Origin: SABY01 sp964523795
Lineage (GTDB): Bacteria; Bacteroidota; Bacteroidia; Bacteroidales; 4484-276
Assembly (NCBI GenBank): GCA_964523795.1
Contig: CAZGAO010000014.1
Coordinates: 10,064 to 74,063 of the forward strand
Length of the DNA: 64,000 nt
Direction of reading: 5' to 3'
Of the stretch, positions 43,871-53,112 are shown one piece after another. Within the stretch, counting starts at the first letter, position 1, and each line of letters opens with the position of its first letter. The translations under genes and the position numbers were made by a program. The notes beneath the pieces were generated by a model, which did no database searches, had not been told where the DNA came from, and saw nothing but the letters and a program-made list of their open reading frames with translations.

Positions 43871-45994
43871 CCTACCCATCGGTATCCTTACCTCCACTGC
43901 TGTTCCTGGAAAATCTTCGCCTCCATCCAGATCAAACATTTTATAGGAAATCCGTGTATGATTCAGTTGGTTGAAAATCCTGATGAACTCATCCATGATT
44001 TTAACAGCCTTAAAGGCTTTTTCCTTGTTGAACATTTTCGCTTTTTCTGTTCCAACCCCATTGTCGATAAATACGGCGATAAGGTGACTGTCTTCCATGG
44101 TCAGGCTAATCGATAAATCTCCGCCTTCGCTGCGGTGCATCAAACCATTGGATACCGCCGATTCGGCAAAGGTTTGTATTATATTGCGCGGCACATCAAG
44201 GCTGGTATTAACATCAGGAGCCACATTAATTTGATAATTAAATTTTTCGCGGAACCTGAATTTTTCGATGTCGAGGTAGTTTTTCGTAAATTCCAATTCA
44301 TCGCTCAGCAAGCGCGTCATGTAGTCGGAATACAGCATGGTAGAACGCATGAGCTTGGAAAAGAGCGAAAAGTAGCGGTAGGCCTTGTCTTTTTCTTCGC
44401 GCAAAATGGCCGCCGAAACGGCGTTGATAGCATTAAAGGTAAAGTGTGGGTCGAGCTGGCTGCGGATGGATTTTAGTTTCAGCTCGGCCAATTCCTGCTC
44501 GCGCCGATAATAGGCGGTAATAATTTTTTTCTGATAATGCAGAATAATTGAGATCAACAAAACATAGAAGCCGAATATGAATGCAATCAGCACCAGTGTT
44601 TTGAGTAGATAAAAACGATCGATATGTATGTTAAACTCAAGTAAACTGGCATCGGCCTGGATGATGAAATGGGTTTCGCCGGTGCTTAGCCTGCGGCTTG
44701 TAATGTTTCGGATTTGCTTAAAATGCGAGGGTATTTTATAAACAAAACGATTTTTAAAATCTGCCGAATACACTACCAGAGATCTTTCGCCTTCAATTTT
44801 ATTCATAAACAAAATTTCACCCTCACCTTTGCCATCGATGTCCATTTGGCGCAAAAGTGTCAGGCCTGCCCCGATATTATGATCCTGGATCACCTTGAGC
44901 GAATCGAAGGGATCGAGGATGCTAAGCCAGCCGCTTTCTGCATTATACAGTAAGAGATAAGTAGCATTATCATAATGGTAGCTCAGCGTATGCATATTTA
45001 GCGATACAGGAAAGCGTGGGCTAATTTTGGTCAGTTTTTCCCTTTGAGTATCGAGTTGGTAAAATGTAAATTTATTGCTCGATTCATTATTAATATCTAT
45101 TGAGATTACTTCGCTTTGTCCATCTTTGGTAAAAACATAATTCATTACAGATCCGCTTCCCTGTCCTATTTTTATTGGGGCGATCTTAAATGCCAGTTTA
45201 TGATCGTAAACTACCAGCCATCGGTCGTAATCGTGAAATGGAATGCCCTGGCCGGCTTCAATATTTTCGTGGCTGACGGTATTTGGAATAATCATAGGAT
45301 ATTTATCCCCATCAATATTGAGGACATTCCAATTAGAGTGCTTAAATCCCACGATTGGCGAAACTAACAGGGTATCGTTAACAAAATCGTAGGCGTAAAT
45401 TTTTCGTGGCTGCTCGCTGTAGCCTGCATTAATATTGATAAGCACTTCATCGTGTTGATCCCCGTTTAAATCGACCTTGGAAAGGTTTGCTGAATAATCG
45501 GTTTTCCCGTTTATCCTTTGTAATTTGTCGATATAGCGGGCTTCAATTAATTTTTGGCTACCGTTTTCAATATCCACACATCCCAAAAACACCGAGTCGT
45601 TGCGCTGAAAGAGCGTGAAAATATCCAAAACTCCATCCCCATTCACATCCACATAAGCAAGGCTGCGGGCATGTTGGGGCAGGCTGCCCCTAAAATTCCA
45701 CTGACCCTTGTAAAAACCTTCGGCACTACTCACCTTTATGGCACATTGACCCACATCGTTTACAAAGTGCGAAATTTCCTCATCGATCGAATCCTGATCG
45801 AGATCGTGGTAATACTGTATGGTATTTTTCCCACCCTTGTCGGTATCGATGGTGGCCAGCGATTCAATCTTGATTTTGCTCATTTCGATGGGTAGCAAAA
45901 GAATGGTGATAAGCGCAAAGGGGATAGCGATAACAAGCGGGTGTAGAAGGGTGTGAAGTATTTTTTCTTTATTCAATGGTTTGTTTAAACGCAT
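43862..45994 (-). CDS. Sensor histidine kinase with periplasmic FG-GAP/VCBS-like propeller (LytS class)
   Basis: 710 residues: transmembrane helix at about 17-37, then a periplasmic domain of about 420 residues with calcium-binding-type loops DVNGDGVLD (115-123), DLNGDQHDE (174-182), NIDGDKYPM and DIDGKGEGE, typical of FG-GAP/VCBS propellers. A second helix lies at about 463-487. The cytoplasmic His_kinase domain has His517 in LDPHFTFNAINAVS and an N-box-like AESAVSNGLMHRSE. It probably senses a periplasmic ligand. No LytTR regulator is adjacent, so the partner is encoded elsewhere. It lies between buk and etfA, on the etf strand but separated from etfA by a terminator. Confidence 0.88.
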   Translation of the reverse strand: MRLNKPLNKEKILHTLLHPLVIAIPFALITILLLPIEMSKIKIESLATIDTDKGGKNTIQYYHDLDQDSIDEEISHFVNDVGQCAIKVSSAEGFYKGQWNFRGSLPQHARSLAYVDVNGDGVLDIFTLFQRNDSVFLGCVDIENGSQKLIEARYIDKLQRINGKTDYSANLSKVDLNGDQHDEVLININAGYSEQPRKIYAYDFVNDTLLVSPIVGFKHSNWNVLNIDGDKYPMIIPNTVSHENIEAGQGIPFHDYDRWLVVYDHKLAFKIAPIKIGQGSGSVMNYVFTKDGQSEVISIDINNESSNKFTFYQLDTQREKLTKISPRFPVSLNMHTLSYHYDNATYLLLYNAESGWLSILDPFDSLKVIQDHNIGAGLTLLRQMDIDGKGEGEILFMNKIEGERSLVVYSADFKNRFVYKIPSHFKQIRNITSRRLSTGETHFIIQADASLLEFNIHIDRFYLLKTLVLIAFIFGFYVLLISIILHYQKKIITAYYRREQELAELKLKSIRSQLDPHFTFNAINAVSAAILREEKDKAYRYFSLFSKLMRSTMLYSDYMTRLLSDELEFTKNYLDIEKFRFREKFNYQINVAPDVNTSLDVPRNIIQTFAESAVSNGLMHRSEGGDLSISLTMEDSHLIAVFIDNGVGTEKAKMFNKEKAFKAVKIMDEFIRIFNQLNHTRISYKMFDLDGGEDFPGTAVEVRIPMGRQS

Positions 45995-46015
45995 TTAAAT
46001 CTTGGTTTTTAAGGC

Positions 46016-46058
46016 AAAAAAAAAGTTGAATCCCATAAACGGAATTCAACTTTTTTTA
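46016..46058 (-). terminator. Rho-independent terminator of etfBA
   Basis: A long inverted repeat, gttgaatcc / ggaattcaac with flanking A/T runs and one bulged base, 20 bp past the etfA stop. It separates etfBA from the kinase gene. Confidence 0.8.
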
Positions 46059-46077
46059 TTTCTATATGTGCTGTGTT

Positions 46078-47052
46078 TTAATTTTCACTTTTGAATTTTC
46101 GGAAGGCCTTGTTGAGCTGTGGCAGGATTTTTTGCACATCGCCCACAATGCCATAGTCGGCAGCCTGAAAGACAGGTGCATCAATATCGGTGTTCACAGC
46201 CACAATTACCTTTGACGAGCTAACGCCGGCCAGGTGCTGAATGGCTCCCGAGATGCCGAGGGCAAAATACAGGTTTGGAGCCACAATTTTACCGGTTTGT
46301 CCTACATGCTCTGAATGGGGACGCCAGCCTTCGTCCGAAACCGGACGCGAACAGGCGGTGGCTGCTCCCAGTATGTCGGCCAGCTCCTCGAGGGGAGCCC
46401 AGTTTTCGGAGCCTTTCAATCCGCGACCGCCCGAAACGATGATCTCAGCATCGTTGAGCAAAACCTTGCCGCTGGCTTTTTCAACCTGGCTAACCTTGGT
46501 TTTAACGGCCATATCTATTTGGGGTTCGTAATCCTGAACAGCAATTTCGACCGGATTTTCGTGAACTCCAAAAGAGTTTTGCGCCAGGCTAATTACTTTT
46601 ATTTGTGATGAGATGATCACTTTAGCAAAAGCTTTACCATGAAAAACTTTTTTGGAAATAGTAAAGGGGTCAAGGCTTACAGGCAGGCCTGTGGCAGCAA
46701 AAACCATCCCGGCTTTTAGCTTAACACTAACGCGGGGGGCAACGGCCTTGGCGGTGTTTGATCCGGAAAAAACCACTACTTCGGCACCCTCATCCTGCGC
46801 AGCCTTTGCTACGATGGCAGCGTAAGTCTGGTTTTCAAGATTCGCAAGCGCATCGTTATTTACATTAAGAACTTTAGTAATTCCATATTGGGCTAACAAT
46901 TTTAGCTCATCGCCGGCTACATTTCCGATGGACAGGGCAACTGCTTCTCCGCCGTACTGACGGGCAATATCAGCACCATAAGAAGCGATCTCGAAGGTTT
47001 GTTTCTTGAATTTACCATCCACATTTTCGGTGTATATCAATACTTTACTCAT
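46078..47052 (-). CDS. etfA: Electron transfer flavoprotein subunit alpha
   Basis: 324 residues. The N-terminal domain (about 1-190) starts MSKVLIYTENVDGKFKKQ. The C-terminal FAD-binding domain has VSGGRGLKGSENW, ATACSRPVSDEGWRPHSEHVGQTGK, LYFALGISGAIQHLAG and AVNTDIDAPVFQAADYGIVGD, the standard EtfA signature. With EtfB it carries electrons between acyl-CoA dehydrogenases and other redox partners. In anaerobes it can take part in electron bifurcation during butyryl-CoA formation. It begins 19 bp after etfB. No butyryl-CoA dehydrogenase gene is in the window. Confidence 0.95.
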   Translation of the reverse strand: MSKVLIYTENVDGKFKKQTFEIASYGADIARQYGGEAVALSIGNVAGDELKLLAQYGITKVLNVNNDALANLENQTYAAIVAKAAQDEGAEVVVFSGSNTAKAVAPRVSVKLKAGMVFAATGLPVSLDPFTISKKVFHGKAFAKVIISSQIKVISLAQNSFGVHENPVEIAVQDYEPQIDMAVKTKVSQVEKASGKVLLNDAEIIVSGGRGLKGSENWAPLEELADILGAATACSRPVSDEGWRPHSEHVGQTGKIVAPNLYFALGISGAIQHLAGVSSSKVIVAVNTDIDAPVFQAADYGIVGDVQKILPQLNKAFRKFKSEN

Positions 47053-47071
47053 ATCATTTAGCTTTTTAAGG

Positions 47072-47821
47072 TTAGATTATTTTGGCTTCGTTGTGCAACA
47101 AATCGACCAGCTCGGCCACATTGTCGGCATCAATCATTTTGCAGGCGGCTTTGGCCTGTGGCGGCTGATACGCAGTAAATGCGGTGAGTGCTTCTGCGCC
47201 ACAGCTTTCGACCACCTTAAGCGGCTTTTTGCGGGCCATCATAATTCCGCGCATCGAAGGGATACGTGGTTCTTTGGCAATCCCTTTTTGCACGATAGCC
47301 ACAAAAGGCATTTCGGGCTCTACCACTTCGTAGCCTCCGGATATTTCGCGGTTTACCTTCACCTGGTCGCCTTCGATATCAAGCTTTGAAACCGAAGAAA
47401 CGGAGGGCAAGCTAAGAAATTCGGATAACATACCGCCCATGGCCGAACCATTGTAATCGGACGACTCGATGCCGCAAAGGATAATGTCGTAACTTTCGTC
47501 TTTTACGGCCTGGCTTATCTCGTGAGCCACGGCAAAGGCATCGCCCGGGGTGGCATCCACACGTATGGCATCATCGGCACCAATGGCCAGTGCCTTGCGC
47601 ATGGTTGGCTCGGCGGTCTTTTCGCCAACGCTGATAACCGTTATTTTTTCGATTTTTCCTCCCGAGGCTTCTTTAAGCTCCAGTGCCCGTGTCAGGGCAA
47701 GTTCATCCCAGGGATTGATAATCCACTGCACTCCGGCCAGGTCAACTGCCGATTGATCTCCGCTAAGTTTGATGCGGGTTGTGGTGTCGGGAACATTACT
47801 TACACAAACAAGAATTTTCAT
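47072..47821 (-). CDS. etfB: Electron transfer flavoprotein subunit beta
   Basis: 249 residues from the ATG at 47821 (MKILVCVSNVPDTTTRIKL), the normal EtfB start; the open frame extends 40 codons further upstream into A/T-rich non-coding DNA. Motifs are WIINPWDELALTRALELKE, the nucleotide-binding region ADDAIRVDATPGDAFAVA, and ILCGIESSDYNGSAMGGMLSEFL. It forms the heterodimer with EtfA, encoded next. A -7 promoter element lies about 40 bp upstream. Confidence 0.95.
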   Translation of the reverse strand: MKILVCVSNVPDTTTRIKLSGDQSAVDLAGVQWIINPWDELALTRALELKEASGGKIEKITVISVGEKTAEPTMRKALAIGADDAIRVDATPGDAFAVAHEISQAVKDESYDIILCGIESSDYNGSAMGGMLSEFLSLPSVSSVSKLDIEGDQVKVNREISGGYEVVEPEMPFVAIVQKGIAKEPRIPSMRGIMMARKKPLKVVESCGAEALTAFTAYQPPQAKAACKMIDADNVAELVDLLHNEAKII

Positions 47822-47857
47822 ATTGATATCTTTCGTTTGAATTTTTATAAAAAAAAG

Positions 47858-47865
47858 CAAAAATA
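47858..47865 (-). promoter_or_regulatory. -7 promoter element of etfBA
   Basis: TATTTTTG on the minus strand, followed by C, gives a start near 47852 and a leader of about 30 nt before etfB. It supports the shorter etfB start. Confidence 0.6.
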
Positions 47866-48151
47866 AAACATTTTTACTTGCCGGATTTTTATAGCTGCCC
47901 AATTTGTGTGGAGCTTTAAAAAATAGTCGTAAGAAACACACTGGTGGCCGGTGAATTCTTAAGATTTATCATCACGGCAGAATGACATCGTTGGAGCGGG
48001 TCGAGCAGATCATGGGTGCTGTCATTTCGACTGGAAAAACGAAGCGCAGCAGGTTTTGTAGGGGAAATCTCCTCCGTATTGTTTGAAATTAATTCCCAAC
48101 CGTCTCCCCTCGTCAAATTTTTCTATTTTTACCCGCCAAATAATTAAGATT

Positions 48152-48508
48152 ATGAGTTTTATTATCAAGATTCTTTTGTCCTCGTTTTCGGTAATTGTAG
48201 CCGCATGGCTTCTTAACGGAGTTATAATCCGCGACTACCTAACGGCTCTGGTGGTAGCCTTTGTGCTGGCCATCCTCAATATGATAGTCAAGCCCATTTT
48301 GGTGGTGCTTACCATCCCTATCACCATTGTTACCTTTGGTCTATTTCTTTTGGTTATCAATGCCTTGATGGCTTTGCTTGCCGGCAGCCTGGTGCCCGGT
48401 TTTGTAATCCAAAGTTTTTGGGCAGCACTTTGGTTTAGTCTTATTGTTTCAATTATCAATTATTTAATTCAGATCGACGATCGTAAAAACAGAAGGAGCT
48501 ACCGATGA
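48152..48508 (+). CDS. Phage-holin-family small membrane protein (PF04020-like)
   Basis: 118 residues, four transmembrane helices (about 3-22, 28-48, 54-78, 88-110), a short loop NMIVKPILVVLTIPITIVTFGLF with the conserved P-x(n)-P pattern, and a basic tail DRKNRRSYR. It matches the bacterial 4-TM holin superfamily IV, which in chromosomes is a general membrane protein rather than a phage lysis protein. The ATG at 48152 is preferred over an earlier in-frame start. It overlaps the next gene by 4 bp (ATGA). Function unknown. Confidence 0.85.
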   Translation: MSFIIKILLSSFSVIVAAWLLNGVIIRDYLTALVVAFVLAILNMIVKPILVVLTIPITIVTFGLFLLVINALMALLAGSLVPGFVIQSFWAALWFSLIVSIINYLIQIDDRKNRRSYR

Positions 48509-48966
48509 AATCACGAATGCTAAGCAACCATCAGGAAATTATCGACACGGCCAACAAAAGCGAGGTTTGCTTTGTGGGCATGGTGGATACGCAAAACATG
48601 CCTTATGTTGTGCCCATGAACTTTGGGCTTTTTCACGACAACATCTACCTGCACTCGGCTCCTGATGGGCGCAAGATTGCTTTTTTGAAAAACAAGGCTG
48701 ATGTGTGTGTCAATTTCACCAGCGACCACCACCTGCGCTGGCAAAACGAAGGTGTGGCTTGTAGCTATAGCATGAAATACCGCAGCATCCGCGCCTATGG
48801 CAAGGTGGAGTTTATCGATGATTTTGATGAGAAAGTTAAGCACCTGAATGTTATTATGCAAAAATATACCGGCAAAGACTTCCCTTTCAACGAGCCTGCC
48901 GTGCGCGATGTGCTTTGCTGGCGCGTGATGGTGCATACCTGGGAAGGGCGGGTTTACGGATATTAG
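48505..48966 (+). CDS. Pyridoxamine 5'-phosphate oxidase-like FMN-binding protein
   Basis: 153 residues with the split-barrel FMN fold: VCFVGMVDTQNMPYVVPMNFG, then IYLHSAPDGRKIAFLKNKADVCVNFT, and SYSMKYRSIRAYGKVEFI. It ends with a WRVMVHTWEGRVYGY motif seen in NimA/PNPOx-like proteins of Bacteroidota. NimA relatives reduce 5-nitroimidazoles, but the substrate here cannot be fixed. Translation is probably coupled to the preceding membrane-protein gene through the ATGA overlap. Confidence 0.85.
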   Translation: MKSRMLSNHQEIIDTANKSEVCFVGMVDTQNMPYVVPMNFGLFHDNIYLHSAPDGRKIAFLKNKADVCVNFTSDHHLRWQNEGVACSYSMKYRSIRAYGKVEFIDDFDEKVKHLNVIMQKYTGKDFPFNEPAVRDVLCWRVMVHTWEGRVYGY

Positions 48967-48967
48967 G

Positions 48968-49227
48968 CAGCAGTAAGAAGTAGGTAGTAGGTAGTAAGAA
49001 GTAGGTAGTAGGTAGTAAGAAGTAGGTAGTAGGTAGTAAGAAGTAGGNNNNNNNNNNNNNNNNNNNNNNNNNNNNNNNNNNNNNNNNNNNNNNNNNNNNN
49101 NNNNNNNNNNNNNNNNNNNNNNNNNNNNNNNNNNNNNNNNNNNNNNNTAGTAGGTAGTAGGTAGTAAGAAGTAGGTAGTAGGTAGTAGGTAGTAAGAGGT
49201 AGGTAGTAGAGTAGGTAGTGAGGAGTA
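48968..49227. repeat. 21-bp tandem repeat array (agtaggtagtaggtagtaaga), interrupted by an assembly gap
   Basis: Low-complexity direct repeat built from 7-bp gtaggta-like units arranged in 21-bp higher-order copies on both sides of the N run. Copy number is unknown because the array was not assembled through. It sits between the convergent PNPOx-like and thioesterase genes. Confidence 0.9.
49048..49147. other. Assembly gap (100 N)
   Basis: Exactly 100 undetermined bases, the usual placeholder for a gap of unknown size, flanked on both sides by the same tandem repeat. Confidence 0.98.
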
Positions 49228-49244
49228 GGCATAGGGCTTTGTGC

Positions 49245-49994
49245 TTAGTAAGAAAGCCAGGTCAGCTTTGCGGCAAAAATATTTTCCCCCGTTTGCTTGT
49301 TGCTGGCCAAAACAATGAATTCAGTATTTCCGGTACTCGTCATTTTAAGCTCCACCGTATCATCGAAACTGCATTCGTGCAAAAAGTTAATCTGCAATTC
49401 GGCGAGGTAATGCCTTTGGTGAAAGTCATGGCCGAACAAATCGAGACACCATTCCACATATCGCGTATTGGTAACGTGGCCGTTAAAATCCACATCATTA
49501 TATTTCACAGCTATTTCGTTAATCACCGGCATCGATAGCGGCAGGGTAATTTTAGAGGCATCCGTGCCCAAAATTTTATCCTCCGGGGTCAATCCCATTT
49601 TATTTTCAACCAAATCAAGCCTTTGAGGTCGCCGGCTTACACCATCCAGCACCATCCACGTTGAAGTGGCAGCACCCAGCATTTTGCCGCCGACATCTGT
49701 AATCCGGTAATCGCGGAAGGCAAAAAGATGTTCGGGCTTGCGTGGCCAGGTTTCCACTACAATCTCATCTCTCCAGCGCGGATAGTTCTGCAATTTGATA
49801 TACCAGCGCAGCACCACCCAAAACTGCCCCAATTTCTCGGCATCCTCAAATCCAAAACCCTGCTCCCCGGCTTGCCGCCACGCTGATTCGCCCAAATAAT
49901 TGCATATCACATCAGGACTGGCAAAACCCTTAAAATCCGATTCGTGCCAATTTACCGTGTATCGGTCGCTACGAATGTTGCTTAAATTAATCAT
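49245..49994 (-). CDS. Acyl-ACP thioesterase
   Basis: 249 residues, a double hot-dog protein. The N-terminal half has the start YTVNWHESDFKGFASPDVICNYLGESAWRQA, then WVVLRWYIKLQNYPRWRDEIVVETWP. The C-terminal half has YNDVDFNGHVTNTRYVEWCLDLF, in which Asn, His and an acidic or cysteine residue are the catalytic positions in the family. It releases fatty acids from acyl carrier protein in the cytoplasm. The length is normal for bacterial members. A -7 promoter element lies 22-29 bp upstream. Confidence 0.9.
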   Translation of the reverse strand: MINLSNIRSDRYTVNWHESDFKGFASPDVICNYLGESAWRQAGEQGFGFEDAEKLGQFWVVLRWYIKLQNYPRWRDEIVVETWPRKPEHLFAFRDYRITDVGGKMLGAATSTWMVLDGVSRRPQRLDLVENKMGLTPEDKILGTDASKITLPLSMPVINEIAVKYNDVDFNGHVTNTRYVEWCLDLFGHDFHQRHYLAELQINFLHECSFDDTVELKMTSTGNTEFIVLASNKQTGENIFAAKLTWLSY

Positions 49995-50015
49995 ATTTTG
50001 CTGTCTTTATATGGG

Positions 50016-50023
50016 CAAAAATA
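50016..50023 (-). promoter_or_regulatory. -7 promoter element of the thioesterase gene
   Basis: TATTTTTG on the minus strand followed by CCC; transcription would start near 50010, about 16 nt before the ATG. Confidence 0.6.
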
Positions 50024-50151
50024 GGAGGATATTTGCTTTTTTTCTTATGAAAAGGAAAATTTATTTTTAATTTTTAGGGCAGATGCTGGCTTTCCGCTTG
50101 TATGTGTATTGCCCCGGTTTTGTTTTAAAAACCATTCTCCCGAAAAAAATA

Positions 50152-50159
50152 TAATTTCG
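50152..50159 (+). promoter_or_regulatory. Possible -7 promoter element of trkA-trkH
   Basis: TAATTTCG followed by CAGCC, one base off TAnnTTTG. The ATG at 50178 lies 18 bp downstream; longer trkA starts would precede the promoter. Confidence 0.45.
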
Positions 50160-50177
50160 CAGCCGAATATTTTTAGG

Positions 50178-51527
50178 ATGAAAAACATGAATATCATCAT
50201 AGCGGGCGATGGCGAGGTAGGTTTCCACCTGGCTAAGTTGCTTACGGACGAACATCACGATATTACCGTGGTTGACCCTCACAGCGACTTATTACAGCTT
50301 ATCGAATCGCACACCGACCTGATGACGATCCCGGGCGACTCCACTTGCATATCGGTACTCGAACGTGCCATGGTGCGGCGCGCCGACCTGCTCATCTCGG
50401 TAGTTCACGATGAACAGATAAACCTGATGACCGCCATTATTGGCAAAAAGCTGGGTGCAAAACGTACCATAGCACGGGTAAACAATACCGAGTACCTGGA
50501 GCCTAAAAATGTGGAACTCTTCAAGTCGCTTGGCATCGACCACCTGGTGTGCCCCGAACGCCTGGCCGCCGAAGAAATAGTTACCCTGCTCGAACAAACT
50601 GCTGCCACCGAAACTTTTGGCTTCTCCGATGGCAAGCTTACCCTCTTCCTTATCAAGCTCGATGAAAAGGCCAAGGTAGTTGGAAAAACCCTCGACCAGA
50701 TAGCCGAAGAATTTCCCTACCTTGATTTCCGTGCCGTAGCCATCCATCGCGATTCCAAAACCATCATCCCGCGCGGACACGATGCCTTTAAAATTAACGA
50801 TCTGGCCTACGTGGTTACCCGCCCCTCGGGCATTAACACCTTGATGCGCCTGGGGGGCAAGGAAGCCTTCGAGATAAAAAAAGTGATGATTGTAGGCGGA
50901 GGACGCATTGGCCGCAAAACAGCGCTGCGATTAGAAAAAATGTACGACCTGGTGATGGTGGAAATAGATAAAAACAGATGCCTCACACTGAGCAACGAAC
51001 TGCTGGACACCCTGGTTTTGAATGGCGATGCCCGCGATATCGAACTACTGCAGGACGAAGGCATTGGCGATGTGGACGCTTTTATCGCCGTTACCGACAA
51101 TTCGGAAACCAATATCCTTACCTGCCTCCATGCCCGTAAATTTGGCGTAAAGAAAACCATCGCTCTGGTCGAAAACATCGACTACATCGACATCTCCCAA
51201 AATATTGGTATCGACACCATCATCAACAAAAAACTCATCACTGCAAGTTATATCGCCCGCTTTACCATGGGATCCGAAGTTACTTCTACTAAGGTGCTCC
51301 ACGGCATCGATGCCGAGGTATTCGAGTTTGTGGTAAAGCCCAACTCGCCCATCGTTAAAAAACCCATACGCAAACTCAACTTCCCCGAGGGAGCCATCAT
51401 TGGCGGCATCGTTAGGGGCGATGACAGCTATATCGCTGTGGGTAATTTCCGTATTAAAGAAGGCGACCGGGTTGTGGTTTTTTCGCTACCCTCGGCCATC
51501 CACAAGGTTGACCGCTTTTTTAACTAA
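50178..51527 (+). CDS. trkA: Trk potassium transporter regulatory subunit TrkA
   Basis: 449 residues from ATG 50178, preceded by tttagg. There are two Rossmann-type RCK_N domains, each with a nucleotide-binding loop (IIIAGDGEVGFHLAKLL near residue 5, and VMIVGGGRIGRKTALRL near 235). Each is followed by an RCK_C domain (about 140-220 and 365-447). TrkA binds NAD(H)/ATP on the cytoplasmic face and gates the TrkH channel. The trkH gene starts 5 bp after the trkA stop, forming the usual two-gene operon. Confidence 0.95.
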   Translation: MKNMNIIIAGDGEVGFHLAKLLTDEHHDITVVDPHSDLLQLIESHTDLMTIPGDSTCISVLERAMVRRADLLISVVHDEQINLMTAIIGKKLGAKRTIARVNNTEYLEPKNVELFKSLGIDHLVCPERLAAEEIVTLLEQTAATETFGFSDGKLTLFLIKLDEKAKVVGKTLDQIAEEFPYLDFRAVAIHRDSKTIIPRGHDAFKINDLAYVVTRPSGINTLMRLGGKEAFEIKKVMIVGGGRIGRKTALRLEKMYDLVMVEIDKNRCLTLSNELLDTLVLNGDARDIELLQDEGIGDVDAFIAVTDNSETNILTCLHARKFGVKKTIALVENIDYIDISQNIGIDTIINKKLITASYIARFTMGSEVTSTKVLHGIDAEVFEFVVKPNSPIVKKPIRKLNFPEGAIIGGIVRGDDSYIAVGNFRIKEGDRVVVFSLPSAIHKVDRFFN

Positions 51528-51532
51528 GCCTT

Positions 51533-53032
51533 ATGCCACGCTCACGAACACTAAACCTCCCGCTCATATCGCAGCTTCTGGGCATTTTGCTCATTATCGA
51601 GGGAGCCTTTATGCTTACCGCCCTGCCCTTTTCGTGGTATTACGGCGATGTGTCTTCTTTTGAATTTCATTTTTTTGATGGCGAACACGATTTTTGGCCG
51701 CTGGTCATTTCTGCCTTTCTCACTTTTAGCGTGGGTATATTGCTCTACTTTTTGCCAGGCCGGGAAGTGCGCAAAAACATCAGCAAGCGCGATGGCTACG
51801 TTATCGTTTCGCTAACCTGGATTGTTATCTCAGTCTTTGGCGCGCTCCCTTTTTTCCTAAGCGGTGCCATCGCCAGCTATACCGATGCCTTTTTTGAAAC
51901 CATCTCGGGCTTCACCACTACCGGAGCCACCATGCTTATCGATATAGAGTCGGTATCCAAGGGCTTGCTGTTTTGGCGCTCGATGACGCACTGGATTGGG
52001 GGCATGGGCATTATTGTGCTTTCGCTGGCCATCCTGCCATTTTTAGGCATCGGCGGAATGCAGCTTTTTATTGCCGAAGTACCCGGCCCAACGCCTGACA
52101 AGCTCCACCCGCGCATTACGCAAACGGCCAAAAGGCTCTGGGGAATCTACGTCCTGCTTACGGTGGTGGAGACGATTTTGCTTATGCTGGGCGGGATGAA
52201 CCTTTTCGATGGCCTGTGCCACGCCTTTGGCACGATGGCTACCGGCGGTTTTTCGACACGCAACGACAGCATCACCTCCTTTTCGCCTTACATCCAATAT
52301 GTCATCACCCTGTTTATGATTTTGGCCGGAACTAACTTTACCCTGCATTACCTGGCACTGCATGGACGTATTAAGGACGTGTGGAAAAACGAAGAATATC
52401 GCCACTATCTCTTTATCATTTTGGGAGCTACCTTTATTATTGGTTTGGTGCTGGCATTTACAAACAGGGGGACTTTCGAGCAATCCTTTCGCGATGCGAT
52501 TTTCACGGTGGTATCCATCATCACTACCACCGGCTTTGTAACCGCCGATTACTTGATATGGCCGGGAGCATTGTGGTTTATCATCTTTTTGCTGATGTTT
52601 GTGGGCGGCAGCGCAGGCTCTACTGGCGGCGGCATCAAGGTGGTGCGCCAGTTGCTGCTTTTCAAAAACAGCCTGCTCGAGCTAAAACGCCTGATGCACC
52701 CCCAGGCCGTTATCCCGGTGCGGATGAATAACAGGCCGGTGTCGCAAAACATTATTTTTAACGTCCTGGCTTTCTTCCTGATTTATATGATCATTTTTGC
52801 TTTGGGCACTTTCGTGATGTCGATGCTGGGGCTTGATTTTGAATCGGCGATTGGAGCAACAGCGGCCACCCTTGGCAATATCGGCCCGGGTATAGGCAGC
52901 GTAGGGCCGATGGGCAATTATGCCGATATTAATGCCGTGGGCAAGTGGTTTTTGTCCTTCCTCATGTTGCTGGGTCGTCTGGAGCTTTTTACCGTTTTAA
53001 TTCTGCTTTCGCCGGCCTTCTGGAAAAGATAG
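51533..53032 (+). CDS. trkH: Trk potassium transporter membrane subunit TrkH
   Basis: 499 residues with four M1-P-M2 units. The selectivity-filter segments are SGFTTTGATML, FGTMATGGFSTRN, ITTTGFVTADY and ATLGNIGPGIG, of which the first three keep the TTG/TGGFST pattern. The signature WIGGMGIIVLSLAILP and GGSAGSTGGGIKVVR are typical of TrkH/KtrB. It imports K+ across the inner membrane under control of TrkA, encoded 5 bp upstream. Confidence 0.95.
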   Translation: MPRSRTLNLPLISQLLGILLIIEGAFMLTALPFSWYYGDVSSFEFHFFDGEHDFWPLVISAFLTFSVGILLYFLPGREVRKNISKRDGYVIVSLTWIVISVFGALPFFLSGAIASYTDAFFETISGFTTTGATMLIDIESVSKGLLFWRSMTHWIGGMGIIVLSLAILPFLGIGGMQLFIAEVPGPTPDKLHPRITQTAKRLWGIYVLLTVVETILLMLGGMNLFDGLCHAFGTMATGGFSTRNDSITSFSPYIQYVITLFMILAGTNFTLHYLALHGRIKDVWKNEEYRHYLFIILGATFIIGLVLAFTNRGTFEQSFRDAIFTVVSIITTTGFVTADYLIWPGALWFIIFLLMFVGGSAGSTGGGIKVVRQLLLFKNSLLELKRLMHPQAVIPVRMNNRPVSQNIIFNVLAFFLIYMIIFALGTFVMSMLGLDFESAIGATAATLGNIGPGIGSVGPMGNYADINAVGKWFLSFLMLLGRLELFTVLILLSPAFWKR

Positions 53033-53112
53033 CAATTATTTTAATTTGGATTATAAAATAAAAGTTGTAATAAATCTCAAAATATTGAAAATTTAAAAAA
53101 GTATGCCCCCTG

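Noticed and set aside
48152..48508. Prophage lysis holin
   Set aside because: This 4-TM family is a common chromosomal membrane protein; no endolysin or other phage gene is nearby.
48968..49227. CRISPR array
   Set aside because: Repeats are contiguous 7/21-bp tandem copies without spacers; no cas genes in the window.
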